The notes beneath the pieces were generated by a model. It saw nothing but the letters and a program-made list of their open reading frames with translations, was not told the origin of the DNA and made no database searches. Of a DNA stretch of 64,000 bases, positions 1 to 8,501 are shown one piece after another. The position numbers and the translations under genes were made by a program. Numbering within the stretch: the stretch's first letter is position 1; each line of letters begins with the position of its first letter. The DNA comes from Rhodovulum visakhapatnamense (lineage in GTDB: Bacteria; Pseudomonadota; Alphaproteobacteria; Rhodobacterales; Rhodobacteraceae), in the NCBI RefSeq assembly GCF_004365965.1, contig NZ_SOEB01000003.1, positions 38,226-102,225 on the forward strand, written 5' to 3'.

Positions 1-15
1 CGGCGCGGCGGCTGA

Positions 16-1131
16 TCAGCGCGCCGCCAGCGCCTCGGCAAGGATCGACCTGACCAGCGCCGGATCGGCCTCCGCGGTCACGAAGGCCTCGCCGATCCCG
101 CGCGCGAGGATGAAACGCAGCGTGCCGTCCTGCACCTTCTTGTCCTGCCCCATCAGCGCGATCAGCCCGTCCGCATCGGGCAGATCGCCCGGGATGTCGG
201 CCAGATCCTTCTTCATTCCCATCGCGTCCAGATGCGCGCGCACCCGGCTGGGGTCTTCCTGCGCACAAAGCCCCATCCGCGCCGACAGCTCGAAGGCCAG
301 CGCACAGCCGATGGCCACACCCTCGCCATGCAAGAGCCGGTCGGAATAGCCGGTCGCGGCCTCCAGCGCATGGCCGAAGGTGTGGCCCAGGTTCAGGAGC
401 GCGCGGTCGCCCTGCTCGGTCTCGTCGCGCTCGACGATCCGCGCCTTGGCCTCGCAGGACCGTTTCACCGCCGCGATCCGCGCCGCGACATCGCCTGCCG
501 CCAGCGCCGGACCCTGCCCCTCGAGCCACTCGAAGAAGGCGGCATCGCCCAGAAGCCCGTATTTCACCACCTCACCATAGCCCGCGAGGAAATCGCGCGG
601 CGCAAGCGTGCCCAGAACGCCCGTATCGGCCAGCACCAGCGAGGGCTGGTGAAAGGCGCCGATCAGGTTCTTGCCCTGCGGCGAGTTGATGCCGGTCTTG
701 CCCCCGACCGAACTGTCGACCTGCGCCAGCAGCGTCGTCGGCACCTGCACGAAGCGCACGCCGCGCCGCAGCACGGCGGCGGCAAAGCCCGCCAGATCGC
801 CGATCACCCCGCCGCCGAGTGCCACCACGATATCGCGCCGCTCGACCTTTTGCTCGATCAGCCATTCGACGGCGCGGCCGAACTGCGCCCAGCATTTGGT
901 GGCCTCGCCCGCAGGCAGGGCCAGCGCCGGCGCCTCGATATCGCCAAGACCCGCGCGGAAGGCCGCAAGATGCAGCGCGGCCACCGTCTCGTCGGTCAGG
1001 ATCGCCACGCGCGGACGCCGCAACAAGGGCCCGATCTCGGCCCCGGCCCGGGCCAGCAGCCCCTCGCCGATGCGGATGTCGTACTCGCGCCCCGGCAGGG
1101 CCACATGCACCGTCTCGACCGTCGCGCTCAC
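16..1131 (-). CDS. aroB: 3-dehydroquinate synthase
   Basis: Cytosolic enzyme of the shikimate pathway that converts DAHP to 3-dehydroquinate using NAD and a divalent metal. The protein is 371 aa, normal for the family. Visible motifs are the nucleotide-binding GGGVIGDLAGFAA, the VPTTLLAQVDSSVGGKTG segment and the metal-binding LNLGHTFGHALE with its two histidines. The start is the GTG at 1131, which overlaps the aroK stop as GTGA, so the two genes are translationally coupled; a longer upstream reading in this frame only runs antisense-like through aroK. The aroK-aroB order is common in alphaproteobacteria. The stop lies 16 bases from the window edge, so a downstream partner may be missing. 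Confidence 0.96.
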   Translation of the reverse strand: MSATVETVHVALPGREYDIRIGEGLLARAGAEIGPLLRRPRVAILTDETVAALHLAAFRAGLGDIEAPALALPAGEATKCWAQFGRAVEWLIEQKVERRDIVVALGGGVIGDLAGFAAAVLRRGVRFVQVPTTLLAQVDSSVGGKTGINSPQGKNLIGAFHQPSLVLADTGVLGTLAPRDFLAGYGEVVKYGLLGDAAFFEWLEGQGPALAAGDVAARIAAVKRSCEAKARIVERDETEQGDRALLNLGHTFGHALEAATGYSDRLLHGEGVAIGCALAFELSARMGLCAQEDPSRVRAHLDAMGMKKDLADIPGDLPDADGLIALMGQDKKVQDGTLRFILARGIGEAFVTAEADPALVRSILAEALAAR

Positions 1132-1673
1132 GCCGCCTCCATCACGTCGGGCCGGGTTTTCAGCGCCTCGATCACGCGCCCGGCCATGTCCTCGATCGAA
1201 TAGCGCGGATCGGCGCGGACGGCCAGATCGGCCATCGCGTAGAACGGTCGCCGCGCATGGTAAAGCTCGGCCAGCGTGCCATAGGGGTCGGGCGTGCGCA
1301 GCAGCGGCCGGGTGTCCTTGTGCCGCACCCGCTGCCACAGCAGATCCAGATCGGCATCGAGCCAGACCGACACGCCGAGCCCCGAAATCGCGGCGCGGTT
1401 GGCCTCGCCCAGAAACGCCCCGCCGCCGGTCGACAGCACGCCCGGCGCGGCGCGCAGCAGGCGGGCAATCACCTCGGCCTCGCGGGCGCGGAAGAAGGCC
1501 TCGCCGTCGCGGGCGAAGATCTCGGGAATCGTCATCGCGGCGGCTTTCACGATCTCGGCGTCCGAATCGAGGAACGGCACCCCGAGCCGCCGCGCCAGGA
1601 CCGTTCCGACCGCCGTCTTTCCCGCCCCCATCAACCCGACCAGAACCACCGTTTTCTTCAACTTCGCGCCCAC
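1128..1673 (-). CDS. aroK: shikimate kinase
   Basis: Phosphorylates shikimate at the 3-OH with ATP. The protein is 181 aa with the P-loop GLMGAGKT at about residues 13-20, the DSD shikimate-binding motif near 36-38 and the STGGGAF segment near 80-86. It is the first gene of the minus-strand pair and its TGA is shared with the GTG start of aroB. The upstream region (1674-1796) separates it from a divergent operon. Confidence 0.95.
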   Translation of the reverse strand: MGAKLKKTVVLVGLMGAGKTAVGTVLARRLGVPFLDSDAEIVKAAAMTIPEIFARDGEAFFRAREAEVIARLLRAAPGVLSTGGGAFLGEANRAAISGLGVSVWLDADLDLLWQRVRHKDTRPLLRTPDPYGTLAELYHARRPFYAMADLAVRADPRYSIEDMAGRVIEALKTRPDVMEAA

Positions 1674-1719
1674 CTGGGCAACCTCCCGCCACCGTCGCAG
1701 ATTTCTGCCCCTGAATGGC

Positions 1720-1748
1720 GTGAACTCCGGAGGAATGCCAGTTATAAT
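1720..1748 (+). promoter_or_regulatory. candidate sigma70 promoter of the xerD operon
   Basis: A perfect TATAAT lies at 1743-1748 in the short divergent region between aroK and the small membrane protein gene. The matching -35 is weak (about GTGAAC at 1720-1725 with a 17-base spacer). Transcription would start about 40 bases before the ATG at 1797. Confidence 0.45.
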
Positions 1749-1796
1749 CGGGCAAAGGCGGAAAACGCGCGAGCAGACCGAAAAAGGCAGACCGGC

Positions 1797-1931
1797 ATGG
1801 TGCGACTACTCAAGGCACTGGTTTTCATCATTTTCATCTCATTCGTCGGGCTGGTGGGCTTCGCCTATCTGGGCGACATGGACCCCCAACAGCAGACGGT
1901 GACGCAAAGCCTCACGCTCGATGTCGACTAG
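1797..1931 (+). CDS. small single-pass membrane protein (44 aa)
   Basis: The 44-residue protein has one predicted membrane helix (about residues 5-25, ALVFIIFISFVGLVGFAYL) with a basic N-terminus (MVRLLKA) and an acidic tail. The reading is supported by its position, first in a plus-strand series, and by the 11-base overlap of its 3' end with the next ATG at 1921, which suggests coupled translation. Short proteins of this type are often missed by gene finders. The function is unknown; it might assist the exported protein that follows. Confidence 0.6.
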   Translation: MVRLLKALVFIIFISFVGLVGFAYLGDMDPQQQTVTQSLTLDVD

Positions 1932-3450
1932 GGCGCGGGTCCCCCTGCTGCTGGCCGCTGTACTGGCGGCGGGCGCGCCCGCCTGGGCCGAGCGTCCGTT
2001 GTCGGCCATCGACTGGCTGTCGGATTCGGTGGCGGCCCCCGGCCCCAGAAAGCCCCCGGCGACGATCAGCCCCGTGCCCGGCGCCGAGCCCATCACCGTT
2101 GTGCCGCTGGGCACGACCTTGATCGACGCGGTCGGGCTTTTGCCCGCGCAGGTCACCGGATTGCCCCGCGATCTCTGGGGGCCGGGCGAGACCCAGACCA
2201 TCGCGCGCGCGATAAGGGCCGAGCGCGTCGATACCCTGCCCGCGGTGCAGGAGCTGCTGGTCACGCTGCTGCTGGCCGAGCTCGACCCGCCAACGGGTGG
2301 CGGGGCCGACGGGCAGCTTTTGCTGGCGCGGCTCGACAAGCTGCTGGATCTGGGCGCGCTCGATCAGGCGCAGGCGCTGGTCGAACGCGCCGGACCGACC
2401 GCCCCGTCGCTTTTCCGGCGCTGGTTCGACATCTCGCTTCTGACCGGGCAGGAGGACCGCGCCTGTTCGGCGATGCGCGCCAATCCCGGCATCGCGCCGA
2501 CCTTTCCGGTGCGGATCTTCTGCCTTGCGCGCGGCGGCGACTGGAACGCGGCGGCGCTGACGCTGGAAACCGGGCTGGCGCTTGGCTTCGTCAAGCCCGA
2601 GGAGGACGCGCTTCTGGCCCGGTTCCTCGACCCGGCCCTGGCCGAAGAGGGCGACGCGCTGCCGCTGCCGACCCGGCCCTCGCCGCTGATCTTCCGGATG
2701 CGCGAGGCGATCGGCGAGCCGTTGTCCACGACCACCCTGCCCGTCGCCTTCGCCCGCGCCGACATGCGTTCGACCGCCGGCTGGAAGGCCCGGATCGAGG
2801 CGGCCGAGCGGCTGGCCCGCACCGGGACGCTGGCCCCGAACGAATTGCTGGGGGTCTGGACCGAACGCAAGCCCGCCGCCTCCGGCGGGCTCTGGGACCG
2901 GGTCGCGGCGCTGCAGGCCTTCGACCTCGCGATCCTGTCCGGCGGGCCCGAGGCGGTGACGGATACCCTCGATGCGGCCTGGACGGCGATGGTCTCGGCC
3001 GAGCTGGAGGTCCCCTTCGCCCAGCTTTACGGGCCGCGCCTTGCCCGGATGAAGCTTGGCGGTCCGGCCGGGGCGCTGGCGTTCCGGATCGGGCTTCTGA
3101 GCGACGAATACGAAGAGATTGCCCGGACCCGCGAGCCGCAGACCAACGAAGAGGCGTTTCTGGTCGGCATCGCGCGGGGCGATCTGCAAGGTCTGCCGCC
3201 GCTTGGCTCGCTCGCCGCGGCGCTGCAGGACGGGTTCGACCAGCCCGCGCTGGGGTCCGGCCCGTCGCGGCTGATCGAGGAAAAGCGGCTGGGCGAGGCG
3301 ATCCTTGCGGCCATCGACCTCGTGACCGATGGTGCGCAGGGCGACATTCTGGATGTGACGCGGGGGCTTGGGCTCTTGCGGCAGCTGGGGCTTGAGGATG
3401 TGGCGCGGCAATCGGCGCTGCAGCTGATGCTTCTGGAGCGGCGCGGATGA
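1921..3450 (+). CDS. exported hypothetical protein, 509 aa
   Basis: It begins with a clear Sec signal peptide (about residues 1-23, ending APAWA) and the rest is alpha-helical and Leu/Ala-rich with no membrane segment, so the mature protein is probably periplasmic. I recognise no catalytic motif; the alternation of amphipathic helices (for example LLLARLDKLLDLGALDQA) would fit a repeat solenoid. It overlaps the small membrane gene upstream (11 bases) and xerD downstream (ATGA), so the three genes form one transcriptional unit. Linkage to xerD may only reflect order conserved in the lineage. Confidence 0.75.
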   Translation: MSTRARVPLLLAAVLAAGAPAWAERPLSAIDWLSDSVAAPGPRKPPATISPVPGAEPITVVPLGTTLIDAVGLLPAQVTGLPRDLWGPGETQTIARAIRAERVDTLPAVQELLVTLLLAELDPPTGGGADGQLLLARLDKLLDLGALDQAQALVERAGPTAPSLFRRWFDISLLTGQEDRACSAMRANPGIAPTFPVRIFCLARGGDWNAAALTLETGLALGFVKPEEDALLARFLDPALAEEGDALPLPTRPSPLIFRMREAIGEPLSTTTLPVAFARADMRSTAGWKARIEAAERLARTGTLAPNELLGVWTERKPAASGGLWDRVAALQAFDLAILSGGPEAVTDTLDAAWTAMVSAELEVPFAQLYGPRLARMKLGGPAGALAFRIGLLSDEYEEIARTREPQTNEEAFLVGIARGDLQGLPPLGSLAAALQDGFDQPALGSGPSRLIEEKRLGEAILAAIDLVTDGAQGDILDVTRGLGLLRQLGLEDVARQSALQLMLLERRG

Positions 3451-4382
3451 CCCCCGATGCCGCGCGCTGGATTTCGGCCTTTCTCGAGGCCAAGGCGGCC
3501 GAACAGGACGCCACCGCCAATACCCAGCTGGCCTATGGCCGCGATCTGAAGGACTTCGCGGGCTTTCTGGACCGGCGCGGCGGCGCCTTCGAGACCGCCA
3601 CTGAAACCGAGATCACCGCCTATCTGGTCGCCTGCGAGGCCGAGGGGCTGGCGCCGACGACACGGGCGCGGCGGCTGTCGGCGATCAAGCAGCTTTACCG
3701 CTTTGCCTATGAAGAGGGCTGGCGCACCGACAATCCGGCGCTGCAGATCCGCGGACCCGGCCGGGCGCGGCGATTGCCGAAGACGCTGAGCCATGACGAG
3801 GTCGAGCGGCTGATCGAGGCCGCAGGCCGCAGCCCGCACGATGCGACACGCAATGCCTGCCTGATGGAGGTGCTTTACGCCACCGGCATGCGGGTGAGCG
3901 AGCTGGTGACGCTGCCGGTGGCGGCGGCGCGGGGCGATCCGCGGATGCTGCTGGTTCGGGGCAAGGGTGGCAAGGAACGGATGGTGCCGCTGACCCCGGG
4001 GGCACGCGCCGCGCTGGCCGCCTGGATCGCCGAGCGCGACGCCGCCGAGGAGGCGGCCCGGGCCAAGGGCCTGCCCGCCAGCCGGTATCTCTTTCCCGGG
4101 CGCGGTCAGACGGGCCATCTGACGCGGCACCGCTTTTACGTGCTGATCAAGGAGCTTTCCGTGGCGGGCGGCGTCGATCCGGCCAAGGTCACGCCGCACA
4201 CGCTGCGCCATGCCTTTGCCACGCATCTGCTGGCGGGCGGCGCCGATCTGCGGGCGATCCAGACGCTTCTGGGCCATGCCGATGTTTCGACGACCGAAAT
4301 CTACACCCATGTGCTGGAGGACCGGCTGCGCGATCTGGTTCTGGAGCATCACCCGCTGGCGCGCGACTCCGGACCGTCTTGA
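3447..4382 (+). CDS. xerD: tyrosine recombinase XerD
   Basis: Site-specific recombinase that, with XerC, resolves chromosome dimers at dif. The protein is 311 aa. Residues 1-90 form a SAM-like core-binding domain and 110-300 the catalytic domain. The catalytic residues can be seen: R149 (GMRVSEL), K173, H251 and R254 (HTLRHAFATHL), H277 (LGHADVSTT) and the nucleophile Y286 (IYTHV). The ATG overlaps the preceding stop as ATGA. No integrase-type neighbours or attachment sites are present, so it is the housekeeping recombinase; XerC versus XerD was decided from overall resemblance only. Confidence 0.9.
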   Translation: MTPDAARWISAFLEAKAAEQDATANTQLAYGRDLKDFAGFLDRRGGAFETATETEITAYLVACEAEGLAPTTRARRLSAIKQLYRFAYEEGWRTDNPALQIRGPGRARRLPKTLSHDEVERLIEAAGRSPHDATRNACLMEVLYATGMRVSELVTLPVAAARGDPRMLLVRGKGGKERMVPLTPGARAALAAWIAERDAAEEAARAKGLPASRYLFPGRGQTGHLTRHRFYVLIKELSVAGGVDPAKVTPHTLRHAFATHLLAGGADLRAIQTLLGHADVSTTEIYTHVLEDRLRDLVLEHHPLARDSGPS

Positions 4383-4436
4383 TCGCGGGCCGCCCTGCCC
4401 CCATAACCAGACGGACAGTCCCGAACAGAGAGACCC

Positions 4437-5744
4437 ATGGACAGCCCCGCCACGGTCGCAGACGCGGCCCTTTTCATTTCCAGCGCCGCAATCGTCGGTC
4501 TGCTGCTGCTGTCGGCCTTCTTTTCCGGATCGGAGACCGCCCTGACCGCCGCCTCGCGCGGCAAGCTTCGCGCCCGCGCCGACAAGGGCGAACGCGGCGC
4601 CGAAACCGCGCTGACCATCACCGAGGACAACGAGCGCCTGATCGGCTCGGTGCTGCTGGGCAACAACTTCGTCAACATCCTCGCGACCTCGCTGGCGACC
4701 ACGCTGTTCACCCGGCTTTTCGGCGATTCCGGCGTGGCGCTGGCGACCCTGGTGATGACGCTGGTGGTGCTGGTTTTCGCCGAGGTTCTGCCAAAGACCT
4801 ATGCCATCACCAATCCCGAACTGGCCGCATCGCGGGTGTCGCCGCTGATCCGGCCGATCATCCTGATCCTGTCGCCGGTGGTCAGTGCCGTCCGTGCGCT
4901 GGTGCGCCAGATCCTCGCGCTGTTCGGGGTCAGGGCCGATCCCGACAGCCAGATCATGGCGGTCCGGGACGAGATCGCGGGCGCGCTGCAGCTGGGCCAT
5001 TCCGAGGGCGTGGTCGAGAAGGAGGATCGCGACCGCATCCTCGGCGCGCTCGATCTGAGCGAACGCACGGTCGAGGAAATCATGCTGCACCGCTCGCAGA
5101 TCGAGGTGATCGACGCCGACCTGCCGCCCGAGACGATCCTGATGACCTGTCTGGAAAGCTCGCACACGCGGCTGCCGATCTACAAGAACGACCCCGAGAA
5201 CATCGTGGGTGTGATCCATGCCAAGGACTTGCTGCGCGCGGTCGAGCGGCTGGTGCGCGGGCCGGACGGATCGCCCGAGAAGATCTCGGAGCTTCGGGTT
5301 CTGGATGTGGCGCGCAAGCCGTATTTCGTGCCCGACACCACGACGCTTGACGACCAGATGCGGGAATTCCTGCGCCGCCACACCCATTTCGCGATGGTGG
5401 TCGACGAATATGGCGCGCTGCGCGGGTTGATCACGCTGGAGGATATCCTTGAGGAGATCGTCGGCGAGATCACCGACGAGTTCGACGTCGACAGCGAGCG
5501 CCCGCTCCGCCGGACCGAGGACGGGGCGATCCTGGTCGACGGGGCGATGACGATCCGCGACCTGAACCGGGCGATGGACTGGAGCCTGCCCGACGAGGAG
5601 GCCAACACCATCGCCGGGCTGGTCATTCACGAGGCCCAGTCGATCCCGACCCCGGGGCAGGTCTTTTCGTTCCATGGCTTCCGGTTCGAGGTGCTGCAGC
5701 GGCAGGCGAACCGGATCACCCGTCTGAAGATCCGGCCGCTCTGA
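4437..5744 (+). CDS. CNNM/CorC (HlyC) family transport protein with CBS pair
   Basis: Inner-membrane protein of 435 aa. An N-terminal CNNM domain (residues about 10-190) has three or four membrane helices and the signature SAFFSGSETALTAASRG; a CBS pair follows (about 205-335; RTVEEIMLHRSQIEVID, TRLPIYK and AMVVDEYG), then a C-terminal CorC_HlyC domain (about 345-432). Members bind adenine nucleotides in the CBS pair and act in magnesium or cobalt efflux or homeostasis; the hemolysin annotation of this family is historical. The gene sits 54 bases after xerD and may be read with it. Confidence 0.9.
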   Translation: MDSPATVADAALFISSAAIVGLLLLSAFFSGSETALTAASRGKLRARADKGERGAETALTITEDNERLIGSVLLGNNFVNILATSLATTLFTRLFGDSGVALATLVMTLVVLVFAEVLPKTYAITNPELAASRVSPLIRPIILILSPVVSAVRALVRQILALFGVRADPDSQIMAVRDEIAGALQLGHSEGVVEKEDRDRILGALDLSERTVEEIMLHRSQIEVIDADLPPETILMTCLESSHTRLPIYKNDPENIVGVIHAKDLLRAVERLVRGPDGSPEKISELRVLDVARKPYFVPDTTTLDDQMREFLRRHTHFAMVVDEYGALRGLITLEDILEEIVGEITDEFDVDSERPLRRTEDGAILVDGAMTIRDLNRAMDWSLPDEEANTIAGLVIHEAQSIPTPGQVFSFHGFRFEVLQRQANRITRLKIRPL

Positions 5745-5838
5745 GATGGCCGGGCGGGCGGGCGGCTCCCGCCCCCGGCCTGCACGGCGCCTGCGGCGCC
5801 GCTGGTCCGGCCTTGGGCCGGGCCGCGCCCAGGGGCGC

Positions 5839-5875
5839 GGCGCCTCCGGCGGGAGTATTTCGGCCAAGAAGAAGA
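5839..5875. repeat. dispersed intergenic repeat, copy 1
   Basis: A GC-rich palindromic part (GCGCCTCCGGCGGGAG) is followed by TATTTCGGCCAAGAAGAAGAG. It lies between the convergent ends of the CorC-like and HerA-like genes. Its reverse complement matches two other intergenic sites in this window (17121-17144 and 37343-37368). Confidence 0.6.
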
Positions 5876-5888
5876 GACCGGGCGCGCG

Positions 5889-7388
5889 TCACCGCTTGCG
5901 AAAGAGCCCGCCGAGAAGACCGCGCACCAGGCGGCGTCCTGTCGGGCCGGACAGCTCGCCGATCAGGGCCTGACCGAGGGCCGCGCCGAGGCTTTCGGCG
6001 CGGGAACCGTCGCGCGGGACAGACCGGGCCGGAGAATGCGGGCCGGAAAAGCGGCGGGCGGAGGGAGCCTCGGTCGACGCGGCGATTTCCTCGGTCCGTG
6101 CGGCCAGCATCTCGGCGGCCGAGTCGCGGTCGAGCGGGGTGTCGTAGCGGCCCGCAAGCGGCGAGGCCGCGATCAGGGCCGCGCGGGCATCGGGGTCGAG
6201 GGGGCCGAGCCGCGAGGCGGGCGGACGGATCAGGGTGCGCTGGGCGGGACCGGGCGCCCCCTTGGCATCAAGCATCGATGTGACCGCCTCGCCGGTCCCG
6301 ACCTCGCGGATCGCGGTGGCGATGTCGAGCCCGGGATTGTCGCGATAGGTTTCGGCGGCGCGGGCCAGCGCGCGGCGGTCGCGTTCGGTGAAGGCACGCA
6401 GCGCGTGCTGTACCCGGTTGCCGAGCTGGCCCAGCACATCCTCGGGCAGATCGTCCGGCGACTGGGTGACGAAATAGACGCCCACGCCTTTCGAGCGGAT
6501 CAGCCGCGCCACCTGTTCGATCCGGTCGACCAGCGCCTTCGGGGCGTCGTCGAACAGAAGATGCGCCTCGTCGAAAAACACGACCAGCCGGGGTTTTTCG
6601 GGGTCACCGATTTCGGGCAGCGTCTCGAAGAGCTCGGACAGAAGCCAGAGAAGCAGCGTGGCGTAAAGCCGGGGCGCGGTCATCAGCGCCTTGGCGGCGA
6701 GGATGCCGATGCGGCCGCGCCCGTCGGGGGCCGTGAGCAGCAGATCGGAAAGCTGCAAGGCCGGTTCGCCGAAGAGATGCGCGCCGCCCTGGCTTTCGAG
6801 CACCAGAAGCCGCCGCTGGATCGCGCCCACCGAGGCCGCCGAGACATGACCGTAGCGCAGCGACAGCGTCTCGGCCCGGGCGCCGACCCAGGCCAGCAGC
6901 GCGCGCAGATCCTCGAGATCGACGACCGGCAGCGCCTCGTCATCGGCGACGCGGAAGGCCAGGGTCAGCACGCCCTCCTGAACCTCGTTCAGCTCGAGCA
7001 GCCGGGACAGCAGCAGGGGACCGAGCTCGGCCACGGTGGTGCGCAGCGGATGGCCCTCGCGGCCGAAGACATCCCAGAAGGTCACCGGGAAGGCCCTGTA
7101 GCGGTAATCGCCGAGGCCGATCCGGGCGGCCCGGACGGCGAAGGCGTCATGCGGGCGGAGGGCCGGGCTTCCGGCCGCGCCGAGGCCCGAGAGATCGCCC
7201 TTGACGTCGGCCAGAAGCACCGGCACCCCGGCGGCGGAAAACCCTTCGGCCAGGATCTGCAGGGTGACGGTCTTTCCGGTCCCGGTCGCCCCGGCGATCA
7301 GCCCGTGCCGGTTGGCCTTGTCGAGCCGCAACACTTGCGGATCGGCATGGTCCGCCCCGGCGCCGCCCAGAAAGATATCGCCCGGCAT
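5889..7388 (-). CDS. HerA-like helicase/ATPase (DUF853 family)
   Basis: Putative cytosolic P-loop ATPase of 499 aa. The Walker A motif GATGTGKT lies at residues 33-40, Walker B is VVFFDEAHLLF and a sensor region TQSPDDLPEDVLGQLGNRVQHAL follows, all typical of the DUF853 subgroup of HerA/FtsK ATPases. The C-terminal 100 residues are low in complexity and end basic. The start is the ATG at 7388, which has GGAG seven bases upstream; a longer reading to 7424 lacks a ribosome site. The cellular role of this subgroup is not established; DNA translocation is inferred from the family. Confidence 0.85.
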   Translation of the reverse strand: MPGDIFLGGAGADHADPQVLRLDKANRHGLIAGATGTGKTVTLQILAEGFSAAGVPVLLADVKGDLSGLGAAGSPALRPHDAFAVRAARIGLGDYRYRAFPVTFWDVFGREGHPLRTTVAELGPLLLSRLLELNEVQEGVLTLAFRVADDEALPVVDLEDLRALLAWVGARAETLSLRYGHVSAASVGAIQRRLLVLESQGGAHLFGEPALQLSDLLLTAPDGRGRIGILAAKALMTAPRLYATLLLWLLSELFETLPEIGDPEKPRLVVFFDEAHLLFDDAPKALVDRIEQVARLIRSKGVGVYFVTQSPDDLPEDVLGQLGNRVQHALRAFTERDRRALARAAETYRDNPGLDIATAIREVGTGEAVTSMLDAKGAPGPAQRTLIRPPASRLGPLDPDARAALIAASPLAGRYDTPLDRDSAAEMLAARTEEIAASTEAPSARRFSGPHSPARSVPRDGSRAESLGAALGQALIGELSGPTGRRLVRGLLGGLFRKR

Positions 7389-7440
7389 TTGTAATTCTCC
7401 GCAAATTTTAGGCCGATTTGACAATACTTATTTAACTTTT

Positions 7441-7540
7441 GACTGTCAGGCTGCTTTCTATCCCGCTTTCCGGGCTTTTCGCTCGGGCGGGTCTTCCTCC
7501 CTGATGGACTGGCCGCATCTTCGCGATGCGGCCTTTTTTT
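7441..7540 (+). ncRNA. candidate small RNA with exposed CUUCCUCCC and intrinsic terminator
   Basis: A 30-base hairpin (CCCGC at 7462-7466 pairing with GCGGG at 7487-7491, inner CCG/CGG, loop TTTTC) is followed by an unpaired CTTCCTCCCT (7493-7502) and a textbook terminator ending in seven T. No gene on this strand needs a terminator here. The layout, with an anti-Shine-Dalgarno-like stretch before a terminator, resembles the CcsR/cuckoo RNAs of Rhodobacter. The promoter is unclear (a TTGACA at 7418-7423 lacks a good -10). Confidence 0.4.
7511..7540 (+). terminator. intrinsic terminator
   Basis: The stem GGCCGCATC pairs with GATGCGGCC around a TTCGC loop and is followed by TTTTTTT. This is one of the clearest terminators in the window and it ends the candidate small RNA. 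Confidence 0.8.
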
Positions 7541-7578
7541 GATCTCCCTGAGGTTGAATCGCGGCCTTTCTTTGCATG

Positions 7579-7607
7579 TTGACGCGTTCCGGCAAACTCC
7601 GTAGCTT
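7579..7607 (+). promoter_or_regulatory. sigma70-like promoter
   Basis: TTGACG (7579-7584), a 17-base spacer and TAGCTT (7602-7607) form a good sigma70-type match. It would start transcription near 7614, ahead of a short hairpin-rich leader or small RNA and of ialB. Confidence 0.5.
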
Positions 7608-7613
7608 CCTTTC

Positions 7614-7681
7614 ATCAAAAAGGTCGGCCCGTCCGACAGGGAGCAAGAACAAGGGAAAAGGGTCGCGACGCGGCCCTTTTT
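7614..7681 (+). ncRNA. candidate short RNA or terminated leader upstream of ialB
   Basis: Behind the promoter at 7579-7607 there is a small hairpin (GTCGG-cccgt-CCGAC, 7623-7637) and then a terminator-like hairpin GGGtCGC-gac-GCGgCCC followed by five T (7660-7681). This gives either a free RNA of about 68 bases or an attenuated leader of ialB, whose ATG is 106 bases further on. Confidence 0.35.
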
Positions 7682-7786
7682 CCATTGGTGGCGAAGCGTT
7701 GCCAGCGCCCCAGATTGCCCCCTGACAGCCGTGCGGCGCTGGTGTAGACCGGCATCGACGAGCATCCAAGAAAGGCAGGCACGACG

Positions 7787-8413
7787 ATGCGAGAGTTTTT
7801 CGGACCCCTGGGACTGGCCATGCTGACCGCGCTGGCGGCACCGGCCCTGGCGCAGGACGCCCCGGTCCAGCCCGAATCCAGCGGAACCCCGGCCCAGGTC
7901 GACAGCACGCCGGCCGAGCAATTGCCGATGGGCCAGGCCGAGGCGCCCAAGGCGCCGCAAGCCTTCGTCAAGGAAACCTACAAGGACTGGCGCGTCGTCT
8001 GCGTCAGGGCCGACGAGCGGGAATCCTGCAACATGCAGCAATTGCTGCGCGACGCTGACAACAATGCGGTGGCCCAGGTCTCGGTCGCGCCGATGCCGCC
8101 CGCAGCCGCGCCGCGCGTCGCGGCGGTCGAGGTCGCGACGCCGCTGGAAACCCTGCTGTCCGAGGATCTGCTGGTGCAGATCGATACGAGCCAGGCCAAA
8201 CGCTACCGGTTTTCCTTCTGCACGCCGCAGGCCTGCGTCGCCCGCTTTGCCCTGTCGGCCGAAGACCTTGCCGCGTTCAAGGGCGGCAAGGAAGCCAAGG
8301 TCGTGATCGTTCCGCTGGTCGCGCCCGACCAGAAGGCCAATATCACCATGTCGCTGGCGGGCTTCACCGCGGCCTTCGACGACGCGCTGTCGACGATGTC
8401 GGGCCAGAACTGA
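7787..8413 (+). CDS. invasion-associated locus B (IalB) family protein
   Basis: Exported protein of 208 aa with a Sec signal peptide (about residues 1-22, ending APALA). A Pro/Gln-rich stretch precedes the IalB domain, which starts at about residue 62 (YKDWRVVCVRADERESCNMQQ) and has the pair of cysteines before MQQ and the later CTPQACVARF pair. The family is widespread in free-living alphaproteobacteria and takes its name from Bartonella, so no virulence role should be read into it. Its role is unknown; a periplasmic location is inferred. A terminator follows at 8453-8480. Confidence 0.85.
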   Translation: MREFFGPLGLAMLTALAAPALAQDAPVQPESSGTPAQVDSTPAEQLPMGQAEAPKAPQAFVKETYKDWRVVCVRADERESCNMQQLLRDADNNAVAQVSVAPMPPAAAPRVAAVEVATPLETLLSEDLLVQIDTSQAKRYRFSFCTPQACVARFALSAEDLAAFKGGKEAKVVIVPLVAPDQKANITMSLAGFTAAFDDALSTMSGQN

Positions 8414-8452
8414 CCCACGGGCCAGGTGAGAAAACACAAAGTGAGCAAACAC

Positions 8453-8480
8453 AAACGCCGCCCCTTGGGGCGGCGTTTTT
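8453..8480 (+). terminator. intrinsic terminator after ialB
   Basis: The perfect stem CGCCGCCCC/GGGGCGGCG with a two-base loop is followed by TTTTT on the plus strand. It lies between the convergent ialB and ketosynthase genes and could also slow transcription from the other side. Confidence 0.85.
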
Positions 8481-8501
8481 CGTCGGTGCAGCGGCGGCGT
8501 G

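Noticed and set aside
3447..4382. Integrase of a mobile element
   Set aside because: The recombinase is of XerD type, in a housekeeping operon, with no tRNA, attachment repeat or mobile genes nearby.
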